A DNA stretch of 64,000 nt from CALNBC01 sp040768925 (GCA_040768925.1 JAXGLZ010000002.1:744001-808000), one strand, 5' to 3'. Counted from the first letter of the stretch, positions 8,072 to 16,751 are shown. Notes: generated by a model not told the origin, from the sequence alone. Made by a program: numbers and translations.

Positions 8072-9067
8072 ATGGCTCTGATCGACGATTACAATCTGAT
8101 TTACCGCATCGCGAAGATGTATTTTCTGGACGGGCTGTCCCAGGTGGAAACCGCAAAGGCCACCGGGCTTTCCCGCGCAACCGTCTGCCGTGCCCTGGAA
8201 GCGGCGAAAAGCAGCGGCATGGTCTCCGTCAGCCTGCATATGCCCGCTTCCGCAAAGCCCGATTCCAAGACCGCCCAAAGGCTTTGCGCCAGCCTGGGCC
8301 TGAAGGAAGTCATCCTTGCGCCCACCTGCCATGACGACGAAACGAGCGAAGGGATCGAGCTTTTATCCCACGATGTGACCTCCGTCGCCGCTGCCCACCT
8401 GCCCCGCCTTCTCGCCGATTCCCGCATGATCGGCCTGGCCTGGGGCCGCACGGTCTACAACACCGCCTTGCACCTTCCCCCCGTGCGCGACGGCGCGCGC
8501 AGGCTTTTTGTGCCGCTGATCAGCAACTTTTCCTCCTGCAACTCCTATCTGCAAACCTCGTCGATTGTCGCGCGTTTTGGGGACGTTTTTTCCGCCCGCG
8601 GCTATTACCTGAACATCTCCCCAAAGGAGCGCTCCAAAGGCGAGCGCACCCCGGAGGAGGCCGCCCAGATCCGGCAGCTCGCCGTCTATTGGGACGCGCT
8701 GGATTCCGCGATCGTCAGCTTCAGCTCGCCGGACAACCTCACGGGCTATGAGTACTGCGGGGACCTTTGGAAGAAATACGCCGCCGAAACCGACCCCCGC
8801 GACAACCAGATGTGCTTCGAGAGCATGGCCCAGGTCTTTTATCAAAACGGCTCCTATTACAGCGTAAACCAGAATTTCGATATCGTGGCCATCGACCTTC
8901 AGCGCCTCAGGGAGATTCAGAACGTCATCTGCGTCGCGGCCGGCAAAAAGAAGGCGAAAGCCCTCATCTACGCCGCCAAAGGCGGGTTCTACAACACGCT
9001 CATTCTGGACACCCCCACGGCGGAGGAAATGCTCAGCCAGCTCAAGAACGGGGAAAAGCCCTGCTGA
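8072..9067 (+). CDS. SorC-family sugar-responsive transcriptional regulator
   Basis: This 331-residue DNA-binding regulator has an N-terminal helix-turn-helix (residues about 20-45, GLSQVETAKATGLSRATVC) and a C-terminal sugar-phosphate-binding domain of the SorC/DeoR-isomerase fold (residues about 65-330), including the typical glycine-rich start of the effector domain near IGLAWGRTVYNTA. The start at ATG 8072 is chosen because GAGGG lies just upstream and the HTH is then N-terminal. It most likely controls the FGGY kinase and SDR operon next to it, with a phosphorylated sugar as effector; that is inference from position. Confidence 0.8.
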   Translation: MALIDDYNLIYRIAKMYFLDGLSQVETAKATGLSRATVCRALEAAKSSGMVSVSLHMPASAKPDSKTAQRLCASLGLKEVILAPTCHDDETSEGIELLSHDVTSVAAAHLPRLLADSRMIGLAWGRTVYNTALHLPPVRDGARRLFVPLISNFSSCNSYLQTSSIVARFGDVFSARGYYLNISPKERSKGERTPEEAAQIRQLAVYWDALDSAIVSFSSPDNLTGYEYCGDLWKKYAAETDPRDNQMCFESMAQVFYQNGSYYSVNQNFDIVAIDLQRLREIQNVICVAAGKKKAKALIYAAKGGFYNTLILDTPTAEEMLSQLKNGEKPC

Positions 9068-9112
9068 GCGCAACAATTTTGTTAAAATTTCGAAAAATCA
9101 ACCATTGATTTA

Positions 9113-9141
9113 TTGCAAAACGCAAAAAAGAATGGTATTCT
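9113..9141 (+). promoter_or_regulatory. Promoter of the 9173 small ORF
   Basis: TTGCAA (9113-9118) and TATTCT (9136-9141) are separated by 17 bases, followed by AAAGGAGG and a start codon. Confidence 0.5.
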
Positions 9142-9172
9142 TATGACATAAAATCTGAAAGGAGGTACGGGA

Positions 9173-9307
9173 ATGTCCATAGCAGCCATCGCTAGAGCAG
9201 AAATACTCAAAAACAGCATAAGCAATTTGACCTCTCGTGGGCGCGGCTTTAATTTGTATGCCGTCGTATACCCATGCGCCGTACCTCTGCGTCCTGCATC
9301 GGAATAG
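9173..9307 (+). CDS. Small ORF, 44 residues, possible leader peptide
   Basis: This short reading frame has its own promoter-like sequence and a near-perfect AAAGGAGG ribosome site eight bases before ATG 9173. The peptide begins MSIAAIARAEILKNSISNL and ends at TAG 9305-9307. It has no signal peptide, membrane segment or recognised motif. A terminator-like hairpin lies 31 bases downstream, before the XRE gene, so the unit could be a free-standing small gene or a leader peptide controlling the next genes. Its function is unknown. Confidence 0.45.
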   Translation: MSIAAIARAEILKNSISNLTSRGRGFNLYAVVYPCAVPLRPASE

Positions 9308-9337
9308 GGACTTTTATCCTGAATTCATCAGCAGCGT

Positions 9338-9375
9338 AACAGCGGTATGTCGCAAGATCATGCCGCTGTTTTATT
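9338..9375 (+). terminator. Hairpin between small ORF and XRE gene
   Basis: AACAGCGGTATG (9338-9349) pairs with CATGCCGCTGTT (9359-9370) with one G-U, followed by TTATTATG. It could be a terminator or attenuator, or alternatively a dyad operator for the XRE protein. Confidence 0.5.
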
Positions 9376-9398
9376 ATGCGCCTTGAAAGGAATGATGG

Positions 9399-9623
9399 AT
9401 GATGGATCGCCCGCTGGGTGAAAGAATAAAGACGCTGAGGGTTATGCTCTCGATGTCGCAAAGGGAGCTGGCCATGCTGATGGGCGTAACGCCCCAGGCC
9501 GCCAGCAAATGGGAGCATGGCGTCTCCTGCCCGGACATTATGTCCCTTTACAAATTGTCCCGCGTGCTTCAGATCTCTTTGGACGATCTGTTTGCGCCGG
9601 AATTCGTAAAACCGATGGAGTGA
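9399..9623 (+). CDS. XRE-family small HTH regulator
   Basis: This 74-residue Cro/CI-type DNA-binding protein is little more than the HTH domain: LGERIKTLRVMLSMSQRELA, then GVTPQAASKWEHGVSCPD as recognition helix, and LYKLSRVLQISLDDLF. AAGGA lies upstream; either of two consecutive ATGs (9399 or 9402) could start it. The 51-residue ORF at 9630 follows after six bases and is probably co-translated. Proteins of this size often regulate their own operon. Confidence 0.8.
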   Translation: MMDRPLGERIKTLRVMLSMSQRELAMLMGVTPQAASKWEHGVSCPDIMSLYKLSRVLQISLDDLFAPEFVKPME

Positions 9624-9629
9624 TGAATC

Positions 9630-9785
9630 ATGAATTTGAACGTTATATTTTTTGTAATCAAAGCCGCGCAGAACAAGCGCCGCGAAAAAAACCCCAATTT
9701 TGCCGAGCTGCGCGCGGCGCTGCAAAAGAAGGAAAAAGTAATCCGGGAAGCCAGGGAACTGGCCGCCCGCCGCCAGTTGTTCTGA
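9630..9785 (+). CDS. Small basic coiled-coil-like protein, 51 residues
   Basis: This short gene starts at ATG 9630 after GGAG, six bases after the XRE stop. The N-terminus (MNLNVIFFVIKAAQNKRREK) is partly hydrophobic, and the remainder is a charged helix rich in Ala, Arg, Glu and Lys that could form a coiled coil. The tight spacing to the XRE gene suggests one operon. No family is recognised; a toxin-antitoxin role is possible but nothing in the sequence demonstrates it. Confidence 0.5.
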   Translation: MNLNVIFFVIKAAQNKRREKNPNFAELRAALQKKEKVIREARELAARRQLF

Positions 9786-9821
9786 ACCCTTGAGGCATTT
9801 TAATCCGCCTGTCCACAGCTG

Positions 9822-9850
9822 TTGACAAACCGTCGCATGGGAACTATAAT
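9822..9850 (+). promoter_or_regulatory. tRNA-Arg promoter
   Basis: Consensus TTGACA (9822-9827), 17-base spacer and consensus TATAAT (9845-9850), 13 bases before the tRNA. Confidence 0.9.
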
Positions 9851-9863
9851 AGTCAATGCTGAT

Positions 9864-9939
9864 GCGCCGGTAGCTCAATGGATAGAGCATCTGGCTACGG
9901 ACCAGAAGGTTGTAGGTTCGACCCCTGTCCGGCGCGCCA
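9864..9939 (+). tRNA. tRNA-Arg (anticodon ACG)
   Basis: A 76-base cloverleaf. The acceptor GCGCCGG pairs with CCGGCGC, the anticodon stem is TCTGG/CCAGA with loop CTACGGA (anticodon ACG, reading CGU/CGC), the T-arm carries GGTTCGACC, and the discriminator is G with an encoded CCA. Confidence 0.97.
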
Positions 9940-9946
9940 CAGCCGC

Positions 9947-9985
9947 AAAAGCCCCTGATCCAGTATGATCAGGGGCTTTTGTTTT
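9947..9985 (+). terminator. tRNA-Arg terminator
   Basis: AAAAGCCCCTGATC (9947-9960) pairs with GATCAGGGGCTTTT (9967-9980), followed by GTTTT. Confidence 0.9.
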
Positions 9986-10065
9986 GCCCGGGATTTTGTG
10001 TTGGTTTGCTGCCCGCGAAAGCATGCTGCCTACTTTCTGCCTGCTTTTCGAAAGTGCGCTCCCCC

Positions 10066-10108
10066 TCAAGCTTGCCGCCCCGCTGCGGCAATAAAGCTTG
10101 ATTTTTAT
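10066..10108 (+). terminator. Second terminator-like hairpin
   Basis: TCAAGCTT (10066-10073) pairs with AAGCTTGA (10094-10101) with an inner GCCGC/GCGGC stem, followed by TTTTTAT. No gene is seen between this and the tRNA terminator. Confidence 0.55.
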
Positions 10109-10209
10109 ACAGCGCTTGCCGTAGTATTGATGTGGGATGAATGGGATTCATCGAGATTTCACCGATTCGCGTTGTGGCGGCAGACGATTGCCTCAGACAG
10201 GAGGGCAAA

Positions 10210-10580
10210 ATGAAACCGGCAATGGCTCCATGCGGGATCGATTGCGGCGATTGCGCCGTATACCGGGCGGCCTTTGACGCACGTCAGGCGGCGTTGCTGG
10301 TCCCGTGGTTCAAGCGCAGCGGAGAGGGCTCAAAGCCGGGGAAGGCGCCGCGGAAATCATGGCGAAAGCGCCCTTATGCATGGGGTGCGGCGAGGGCCAT
10401 ATGGCCCGGTGGTGCGGGAATTGCTCCATCAGGCTTTGCTGCACGGGCGAAAAAGGCCTGGCCCATTGCGGAGAATGCGCGGATTTTCCCTGCGCGCGGC
10501 TGGATGACTGGGTTTTGCTGGGGGAGCATCACGCCGCCGCGCTGGAAACGCTCAAGGCGGTCAGAACCCGCAAAGAATAG
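10210..10580 (+). pseudogene. DUF3795 cysteine-rich protein, frameshifted
   Basis: The start (ATG 10210 after AGGAGGG) encodes MKPAMAPCGIDCGDCAVYRA, the typical CGIDC-x2-C opening of DUF3795 proteins. From about 10318 the family sequence continues in another frame: RGLKAGEGAAEIM, then CMGCGEG, CGNCSIRLCC and CGECADFPCARL, to a stop at 10578-10580. Together they form a full-length protein of about 123 residues with its metal-binding cysteine pattern. A single-base insertion or a two-base deletion near 10318 explains the break. It is either a recent pseudogene or a sequencing error. The family's function is unknown; Cys clusters suggest zinc or Fe-S binding. Confidence 0.75.
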
Positions 10581-10705
10581 GCCGCCCTATCGGCGCCGAA
10601 ACGCGCGCTCATATCGGGCGCACTTCTTCAAACAGCCGATCGGCAAAAACCCGAACGGAGTTCTTTCGGGCGGCGCCGCTTAACCCTCACATCCTGCTTG
10701 CAGAA

Positions 10706-10747
10706 CGAAAAACACCCCCGCCGGCGATAAGGCCCGCGGGGGTGTTT
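10706..10747 (-). terminator. Terminator of cold-shock gene
   Basis: AAACACCCCCGC (10710-10721) pairs with GCGGGGGTGTTT (10736-10747). The minus-strand T-tail TTTTTCG points it at the cold-shock gene. Confidence 0.8.
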
Positions 10748-10768
10748 GGCGTTTGGTTCACTCGGTTT

Positions 10769-10981
10769 TTACGCAAAGCGAACGTTTACGGCTCTGGTCT
10801 TGCGGCTGTTCTTGGGATCGGGCTCAACGTCAAACGTGACCTTCTGCCCGTCGCTCAGGGACTTGTATCCGTCCGACACAATAGAGGAAAAATGCACAAA
10901 CACATCGTCGCCGCCATTGTCGTTGCTGATAAAGCCGAAGCCTTTTCCGGAATCAAACCATTTTACTGTACCGCTATACAT
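10769..10981 (-). CDS. Cold-shock protein, CspA family
   Basis: This 70-residue single cold-shock domain protein is an RNA chaperone binding single-stranded nucleic acid in the cytoplasm. The RNP1 motif KGFGFI and RNP2 motif DVFVHF are intact, and the length is standard. AGGAGG lies upstream of the ATG. A consensus-like promoter sits at 11107-11135, giving a leader of roughly 120 bases, as is usual for csp mRNAs whose leaders mediate cold control. The C-terminus (DPKNSRKTRAVNVRFA) is slightly more basic than in most paralogues. Confidence 0.95.
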   Translation of the reverse strand: MYSGTVKWFDSGKGFGFISNDNGGDDVFVHFSSIVSDGYKSLSDGQKVTFDVEPDPKNSRKTRAVNVRFA

Positions 10982-11106
10982 TTGGGTACCTCCTAAATTC
11001 TATTTGTACCCAATCCAAAAACAAAACCCGCTCCTTCGTAAATCATAAAAAAGAGCTATGATCCACGCCTGAACGAGATAAAAGCAATTATTTTGAATAC
11101 GCCTTT

Positions 11107-11135
11107 AGTATGCCCCGGATTTCCGGAATTGTCAA
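11107..11135 (-). promoter_or_regulatory. Cold-shock gene promoter
   Basis: On the minus strand TTGACA (11135-11130) and CATACT (11112-11107) are separated by 17 bases, about 125 bases before the csp start codon. Confidence 0.65.
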
Positions 11136-11690
11136 CTGTTTTTTATTTTATGATCAGGAAGGCGCCGCACGGGTGCTCTTTCATTGAAACCGCGGATGCC
11201 GTTTTGCCGCGCGCCCGGCCGAAAAGATCAAGCGGGATCATGAGCCCGCCGTGTCGGTTAAGGCCGGGAACGTTGGGTACCCGCGCCGCGAAGCTGCCGG
11301 TTTGGGCGCAGTTCCGGGACGTGGCCAGCGGCTGCCTTTTGCTAAAACGAACGCAAACACCCCGCAAAAGCAGTCCGGATTGGTTCATAATTTTCCGAAT
11401 GCCCGCAAAAATTGATCTGAATCCGGCAAAACGAATCCCTTTATTGAAGGCTTTTTTGTTTGTTATGTTTTTATTGATTTGATATAACCCGTTTGAACCA
11501 TATCATCACATTAAAATGTGATTATTGCAGTCTTTATATCCACAACGTACATCGTTCGCTCTTTTTTTTTGATTTGCGCCCCCCCTAGATATCATTAAAG
11601 CGTTTGAGTCTATGTATTTTCTGTAAAACAAGTAATTCTTGACACAGGCTGCGCCTGACAATAAGCTTATAATAGCTCTAATATCATCGC
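11136..11690. other. Intergenic region, no gene recognised
   Basis: Open frames here (for example 11143-11388 minus) have no ribosome site, no family resemblance and look like random coding. From about 11490 the DNA becomes AT-rich toward the adhesin promoter region; TTGACA at 11639-11644 and TATAAT at 11668-11673 are present, but 23 bases apart. Confidence 0.5.
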
Positions 11691-11698
11691 GGATCCAT

Positions 11699-11747
11699 GC
11701 GCAATGGATTGTTTTGATAATGATGTGGCATTGCGCTTGTGCGCAAT
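11699..11747 (+). promoter_or_regulatory. Competing hairpins in adhesin leader
   Basis: GCGCAAT occurs at 11699-11705 and again at 11741-11747, and the complementary ATTGCGC lies between them at 11730-11736. It can pair with either copy: a tight hairpin (loop TTGT) or a wider one (24-base loop). The structure lies 30 to 80 bases before the adhesin start, with GGAGG downstream. Confidence 0.4.
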
Positions 11748-11778
11748 AAATTTCTGAACGAAATGGAGGTTTCTATTT

Positions 11779-14700
11779 ATGAAGAAAAAACGGCTGATCG
11801 CATTGGTCGCCATGATTATGGCCCTGTCCCAGATCTTCATGGCCTTCCCCACGGCGTATGCCGACGGCGAAAGGGATGTGCTGGGCCTTGGGTTAGTCGA
11901 TATCACAGGCGCGAGCTTTAAGGTCTATGGCCCCGGCGGCGAGGAGGTTTCACCCCCTTATACAGACCTGCCGCAAAACGCCGGCTTTGAGATCATTTAC
12001 GCCTTTGCGGTATTGGACGCCGGCGATCCCGCCGACGACGTCAAAGCGGGCGATTATTTCTCGATTACCCTGCCGGCCGATCTGGTGGCCATCGCGGATT
12101 TTACGACGTCCGCAACGCTGACGACCGAATACGAGGGTGAAACATATACCATCGGATACCTGAGCATCTCCGAAGAGGGAATTGCCAGGGTAACCTTCGG
12201 CGAGGGCGTCGAGCATCTTTCCGGCGTCGCCAACACCCTGACCATCGAGGGAGCTTTTCAGGAGGAAAAAATCAGCGGCGAGGAGCCGGTCAGCTTTGCG
12301 CTGGAAGAAAGCGGAATGATCACCATCGTTTTTGAAGAAGACGAAACCCCTGAGCCGCCGCCTTCCGCCACGATCGCAAAAAACGGTTCTTATGATCCTT
12401 CCAAAAACGAGATTTCCTGGACCGTCACCGTAGACCCGGACGGGCAGGAGCTCACCGGGGTCACCGTAGTGGACACGCTGGGCGAAAACCAGACCTTCAA
12501 ATCGGCCGAGTATTCCTCAGGCGGCAGCGGCGATGTGAGCTATGCCACAGAAGACGGCATCAACTATGTGTTTGACCTCGGCACGATTGCCGGGGTAACT
12601 TCCTTTGTCATCAAGACCACCCCGGCGGACGGCGCGTTCGGCGCCGAAGGCGCCACCGTAACGCTGACGAACGACGTGGCGCTGCACGTCGATTCCGTCC
12701 CGGAACCTTTGGATGACGCCCACGCGGAAGTCACGGTGACCACGGACTGGATCCAGAAAAAGGGCGTAACCCGAAAGGATCCCGACACCGGCGAGGTGTT
12801 CATCGACTGGACGTTCACGCTGAATAACAACAACCGCACGATCCCCGCAGGCTCGACGCTGACCGACACCATTCCCCCGCTCCTTGCGTTTGACCTCGGC
12901 ACGGTCAAAAGGAACGGCGAAACACCGGCCACGTTTGGCGACATGGCCAGCCTTGTGGGCCAGAACTTCACCTATACCTTCACCAGCGGCGCTTCGGGCG
13001 TGCAGACCATCACCTTCACCACCGAGGTGCTCCCGGGCTATTTTGAGCAGCAGGCCCAGACCGGCTTTGACAATTCCGGCACGCTCACCATCCTTGGCGG
13101 CGGCTCTTACACCGGGGGCTCCGGCAACGTGGGCGTCAACACCAGCCTGATCGCCAAAAGCGGCAAAGGATACGACGCTTCCACCCAGGCGATCACCTGG
13201 GAGCTGGAGGTCAACAGGAACGGAAAGGCGATCACCGGCGCTAAAATCGTCGATACGCTGGGCGCCAACCAGGAGCTGTACGGCGGCTTTACCCCCACCC
13301 GGAAGGACGGCGGCGCGACCATAAACCTCACCGAGGTGGCAAATCTGGCGGACGTAACGGCTGCCCCAAACCGGTACCATTATGATCAAACCGCTAAGGT
13401 GCTGACCATCTACCTCGGGGATCTTACCGTCGCGGACCACCCGTACATCACCTTCAAGACCAGGGTGACCAACCCGGACGACTTCGCGAACAACAAAACC
13501 ACCGCCTATTCCAACAACTCCGCGGTGCTGACCGGCGGCGGGATCACGACTTCCACGGTCACCAACACGACCCAGAGCGTCGTCAGCCAGGTCATCGCCA
13601 AGGCCGCCGCAGGATACGATTACACGAACCGGGAGCTTTCCTGGAAGATCACCGTCAACCAGAACAATATGTTCATGCCGTATGCGGAAGTCAAAGACTT
13701 TGTTCAGCCCGGGCAGGAATACGTGGAAGGCTCGCTCCTAGTCGACGGCAAGTCCTCCGGCTTCAGTCTGAGCGTGTCCGGAGACGTTCTGACCATCTCC
13801 ATTGGTGAGCTCTACGTGCAAACGGAGATCACCTTTAAAACCCGGGTGACGGATCCGGGCGTGTTCCTCGAAACCAACGGGGATGTCACCTTCAGGAACA
13901 ACGCCCAGCTCACCTCCGGCATTGCCGGCGCGCCCACGGTTTCCGTCTGGGCGGACAACGTGGTGATCAACAAGTCCGTCGACAAAAACGTGGGCGTGGA
14001 ATACACCAGGGACAACGGCTACATCGGCTGGGAGGTTTTCATCAACGCCAACCAGGCCCCGCTGCAGGACGCCTTCCTGGTGGATAACCTTGCGGACGGG
14101 CTCGACCTGGACAGCCAGTCCGTCGAACTGCGCTACTGGAACCAGGACGCCGCGGGCAACCGCACCGTCGGCGATCCGGTGCCGGCGGAGGCGTACAGCT
14201 TCACCTACAGCGCCGTTCCCAACCGCGAATTCAAGATCTTCCTGCCCGACGGCGCCCAGGGCTACAAGCTGACCTTCAATACGGATGTGCTCAAGGCCGG
14301 CAAATACAGCAACACCATCGCGTTCAGCGGTTCCTATACCGGGTCGGACAGCGCCGATTCCACCCAATATGTCGCCAGCGGCGACGTGGACTTCAGCAGC
14401 TCCGGCTGGAACGGCAGCGTCAAGGTCATCAAGGTCGATCCCAGCGGAAGCCGGATCGCTTCCGAAGCGGTTTTTGAGCTGCTGGACAGCATGAAGAATG
14501 TCAAAGCGGTCCTCACCACGGACGCCAACGGCGAAGCCACGTTCACCAGGCTGAAGCTCCGCACCTATTACATCCGCGAAAAAACCGCGCCCGAGGGCTA
14601 TCTCCGTGACGGCGCGGAGCACATGGTCACGCTGACGAACGATTCCGCCGAAACCAGGAATCAGACCGTGCAGGTCACAAACGATCCCATGGTTGCGTCG

Positions 14701-16023
14701 ATCACCCTCAGAAAGACCAACGCCGACGGCCTTAGCCTTTCCGGCGGCTCCTTCGGCATCTACGCCGCCGGCGACACCGGCTTTACCACCCCCATCAAGA
14801 CCGCGAGCGCGGTGAGCGGCGTCGTCACGTTTGCCGGCATGGCCCCCGGCGATTACAAGATCCGGGAGATTTCCGCGCCTTTGGGCTACAGCCTGTCCCG
14901 CACCGTCATCAGCGCATCGCTGGTATACGATCCGGAGACCGACGCTGTGGCCGATGTTCAGATCGAAGAGCCCTTGGTCAACCATGCCATGCTGGCCAAT
15001 GTCGTGATGAAAAAGACCGACGAGCACGGCGCGCCCCTTTCCGGCGGGCTTTTCGGGATCTACCACGCCGTGGACAGCGCCTTGACCGTGCCCGTGCAGA
15101 CCGCGAAGGCCGTGGACGGCGTGGTCCGGTTCACCGGGCTGCCCGTGGGCGATTACAAAATCCGCGAACTGGAAGCGCCCAAGGGATACGTGTTGTCCGA
15201 TATCGTCGTGAACGCGCCGCTGGTGCTGGATTTCAACACCAACCTGCTTCCCGACCTGATCATTGGGGCGCCTTTTGTCAACCATACCGCTGTGGCGGAT
15301 ATCTCCATCAAAAAGACGGACGAGCGCGGCGCGCCCCTTTCCGGCGGGCTTTTCGGGATCTACCGCGCGGCGGACGGCGCCTTTGCCTCCCCGCTGCAAA
15401 CCGCGGGCGCGTCCAACGGCGTGGTCCGGTTCACCAGGCTGCCGGAAGGCGACTATGTCATCCGGGAAATCGAAGCCCCCAGGGGATATGCCAAGTCGGA
15501 CGCCGCCATCCCCGTTTCGCTGAAGAAGGACGAAGAAGGCAGGATCGCGGACGCGAACCTTGCGGAGGCCCTTGTCAACCGGCGCGTCTACGGCTCTGTG
15601 GAACTGCGGAAGGTCGACGGGTACGGAAACCCCCTTGCCGGCGCGGAATTCGGCCTGTATGACAGCGACGGCAGGCTCGTCACCACCGCCAGATCCAACG
15701 GCCAAGGACTGGTTCTCTTCACCGGGGTGCCCGGCGGGGACTACACCGTGAAGGAGCTGACCGCGCCCAGGGGCTATGTCCGCAGCGACAGCACCGCCCA
15801 AGCCGGCGTAACGGATTCCGGCGTGACGAAGGCGGCGCCCTATGAAATCGTCAATCAGGTTTCGTCTTCCCCCTACCCGGACGACGATATTCCCGCCGGA
15901 ACGACCCTGCCCCAGACGGGCAGTCCCTGGGATTCCACGGCGCTCCTTGCGCTGGGCGCGCTGCTGATCCTCGCGGGGGGATTGCTCCTGCTGCGCCCGG
16001 TCTTTGGGAAAAAGAAGCAATGA
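11779..16023 (+). CDS. LPXTG-anchored collagen-binding-type adhesin
   Basis: The 1414-residue surface protein has a signal peptide at residues 1-29 (MKKKRLIALVAMIMALS, cleavage near AYA). Residues about 30-870 hold five or six tandem Ig-like adhesion domains of the Cna/DUF11 collagen-binding type; recurring features are KSGKGYDASTQAITWELEVN-like starts and ITFKTRVT-like ends. Residues about 878-1367 hold five CnaB (SpaA) prealbumin-like domains, each starting with a KxxD-like lysine, containing IRE-x-xAP-x-GY, and ending in VNxx, consistent with Lys-Asn isopeptide bonds assisted by Glu. The sorting signal is LPQTG (1377-1381), a hydrophobic stretch and GKKKQ. The stop overlaps the class D sortase start, so anchoring is probably by that enzyme. 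The ligand is unknown. Confidence 0.93.
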   Translation: MKKKRLIALVAMIMALSQIFMAFPTAYADGERDVLGLGLVDITGASFKVYGPGGEEVSPPYTDLPQNAGFEIIYAFAVLDAGDPADDVKAGDYFSITLPADLVAIADFTTSATLTTEYEGETYTIGYLSISEEGIARVTFGEGVEHLSGVANTLTIEGAFQEEKISGEEPVSFALEESGMITIVFEEDETPEPPPSATIAKNGSYDPSKNEISWTVTVDPDGQELTGVTVVDTLGENQTFKSAEYSSGGSGDVSYATEDGINYVFDLGTIAGVTSFVIKTTPADGAFGAEGATVTLTNDVALHVDSVPEPLDDAHAEVTVTTDWIQKKGVTRKDPDTGEVFIDWTFTLNNNNRTIPAGSTLTDTIPPLLAFDLGTVKRNGETPATFGDMASLVGQNFTYTFTSGASGVQTITFTTEVLPGYFEQQAQTGFDNSGTLTILGGGSYTGGSGNVGVNTSLIAKSGKGYDASTQAITWELEVNRNGKAITGAKIVDTLGANQELYGGFTPTRKDGGATINLTEVANLADVTAAPNRYHYDQTAKVLTIYLGDLTVADHPYITFKTRVTNPDDFANNKTTAYSNNSAVLTGGGITTSTVTNTTQSVVSQVIAKAAAGYDYTNRELSWKITVNQNNMFMPYAEVKDFVQPGQEYVEGSLLVDGKSSGFSLSVSGDVLTISIGELYVQTEITFKTRVTDPGVFLETNGDVTFRNNAQLTSGIAGAPTVSVWADNVVINKSVDKNVGVEYTRDNGYIGWEVFINANQAPLQDAFLVDNLADGLDLDSQSVELRYWNQDAAGNRTVGDPVPAEAYSFTYSAVPNREFKIFLPDGAQGYKLTFNTDVLKAGKYSNTIAFSGSYTGSDSADSTQYVASGDVDFSSSGWNGSVKVIKVDPSGSRIASEAVFELLDSMKNVKAVLTTDANGEATFTRLKLRTYYIREKTAPEGYLRDGAEHMVTLTNDSAETRNQTVQVTNDPMVASITLRKTNADGLSLSGGSFGIYAAGDTGFTTPIKTASAVSGVVTFAGMAPGDYKIREISAPLGYSLSRTVISASLVYDPETDAVADVQIEEPLVNHAMLANVVMKKTDEHGAPLSGGLFGIYHAVDSALTVPVQTAKAVDGVVRFTGLPVGDYKIRELEAPKGYVLSDIVVNAPLVLDFNTNLLPDLIIGAPFVNHTAVADISIKKTDERGAPLSGGLFGIYRAADGAFASPLQTAGASNGVVRFTRLPEGDYVIREIEAPRGYAKSDAAIPVSLKKDEEGRIADANLAEALVNRRVYGSVELRKVDGYGNPLAGAEFGLYDSDGRLVTTARSNGQGLVLFTGVPGGDYTVKELTAPRGYVRSDSTAQAGVTDSGVTKAAPYEIVNQVSSSPYPDDDIPAGTTLPQTGSPWDSTALLALGALLILAGGLLLLRPVFGKKKQ
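14701..15594 (+). repeat. Tandem repeats of 300 bp encoding CnaB domains
   Basis: CnaB domains 2, 3 and 4 begin exactly at 14701, 15001 and 15301, a 300-base period, and the fifth begins at 15598. Units 15001 and 15301 share long identical stretches, including 37 bases at 15028-15064 and 15328-15364. Such identity favours slippage or recombination changing repeat number. Confidence 0.85.
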
Positions 16024-16751
16024 CTGAAAGCCCCCTTCGCAGCAGCCTGTCCAAACGGAGGGTCTTTGCCTTCCTGGTGCTGCCGGTTGTTTTGATCCTT
16101 TCGGGCCTGGCGCTGATCGTCTTTGTTTTGTGCGCCGAGCAGGAAACGAAATCGCAGCAGCAAAGCCTGCGCGAGGCTTACGCCATGGGGGCGATGCCTT
16201 CGGGGGTTTTATCCTACGATCCGGACCCCGCCAAAACGCCCCAGGACCCGGAAGGCGGCGATCAGGCCGGGCCCGAAGCCGAAACGGAAGAACCGGCGGT
16301 TTTGCCCGGCGACCCTTCGGCGGACGGGGAGGAATCCGAGACTGGCGAAAAAAAGCCCCTCGAACCCGTCTGCATCCTGAAAATACCGAAGATCGGTCTG
16401 GATGTGGTGGTGGCCGAAGGGACGAGAAGCTCTGTGCTGCGTTACGCCGTGGGGCATTTCAAGGGAACCGCGCTGCCGGGCGAGTTGGGCAATTTCTGCC
16501 TGGCGGGGCACCGGAGCTATGTTTCAGGCGAGTTTTTCAACCGGCTTGACGAGCTGGAAATCGGCGATCCTTTGATCGTCGAGCAATATGACGAGGTTTT
16601 TACCTACACCGTTTCGGAAATCCTCGTCGTGCTTCCGGAAGACACCTGGGTGCTCGATCCGACGGCGGACGCCCAGATCACCCTGGTCACCTGCACCCCC
16701 ATACGGGTCGCCACCCACAGGCTGATCGTCAAAGGGGTTTTGGAACCTTAA
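16020..16751 (+). CDS. Class D sortase
   Basis: The 243-residue membrane-anchored transpeptidase has an N-terminal transmembrane segment (residues about 14-38), a low-complexity acidic linker (about 60-112), and the catalytic domain with H164 (LAGHRSY), C225 (TLVTCTP) and R234 (THRLIVKG). The ALPGELGNF-AGHR arrangement is that of class D sortases. ATG 16020 overlaps the adhesin stop as ATGA, so translation is coupled. It very likely attaches the LPQTG adhesin to peptidoglycan. A terminator-like hairpin follows. Confidence 0.92.
   Translation: MTESPLRSSLSKRRVFAFLVLPVVLILSGLALIVFVLCAEQETKSQQQSLREAYAMGAMPSGVLSYDPDPAKTPQDPEGGDQAGPEAETEEPAVLPGDPSADGEESETGEKKPLEPVCILKIPKIGLDVVVAEGTRSSVLRYAVGHFKGTALPGELGNFCLAGHRSYVSGEFFNRLDELEIGDPLIVEQYDEVFTYTVSEILVVLPEDTWVLDPTADAQITLVTCTPIRVATHRLIVKGVLEP

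Noticed and set aside
11093..11482. 129-residue frame before the adhesin
   Set aside because: No ribosome site, no family resemblance, atypical composition.
13738..16020. Long open frame antisense to the adhesin
   Set aside because: It exists because of the high GC of the sense codons; it has no ribosome site or domain.
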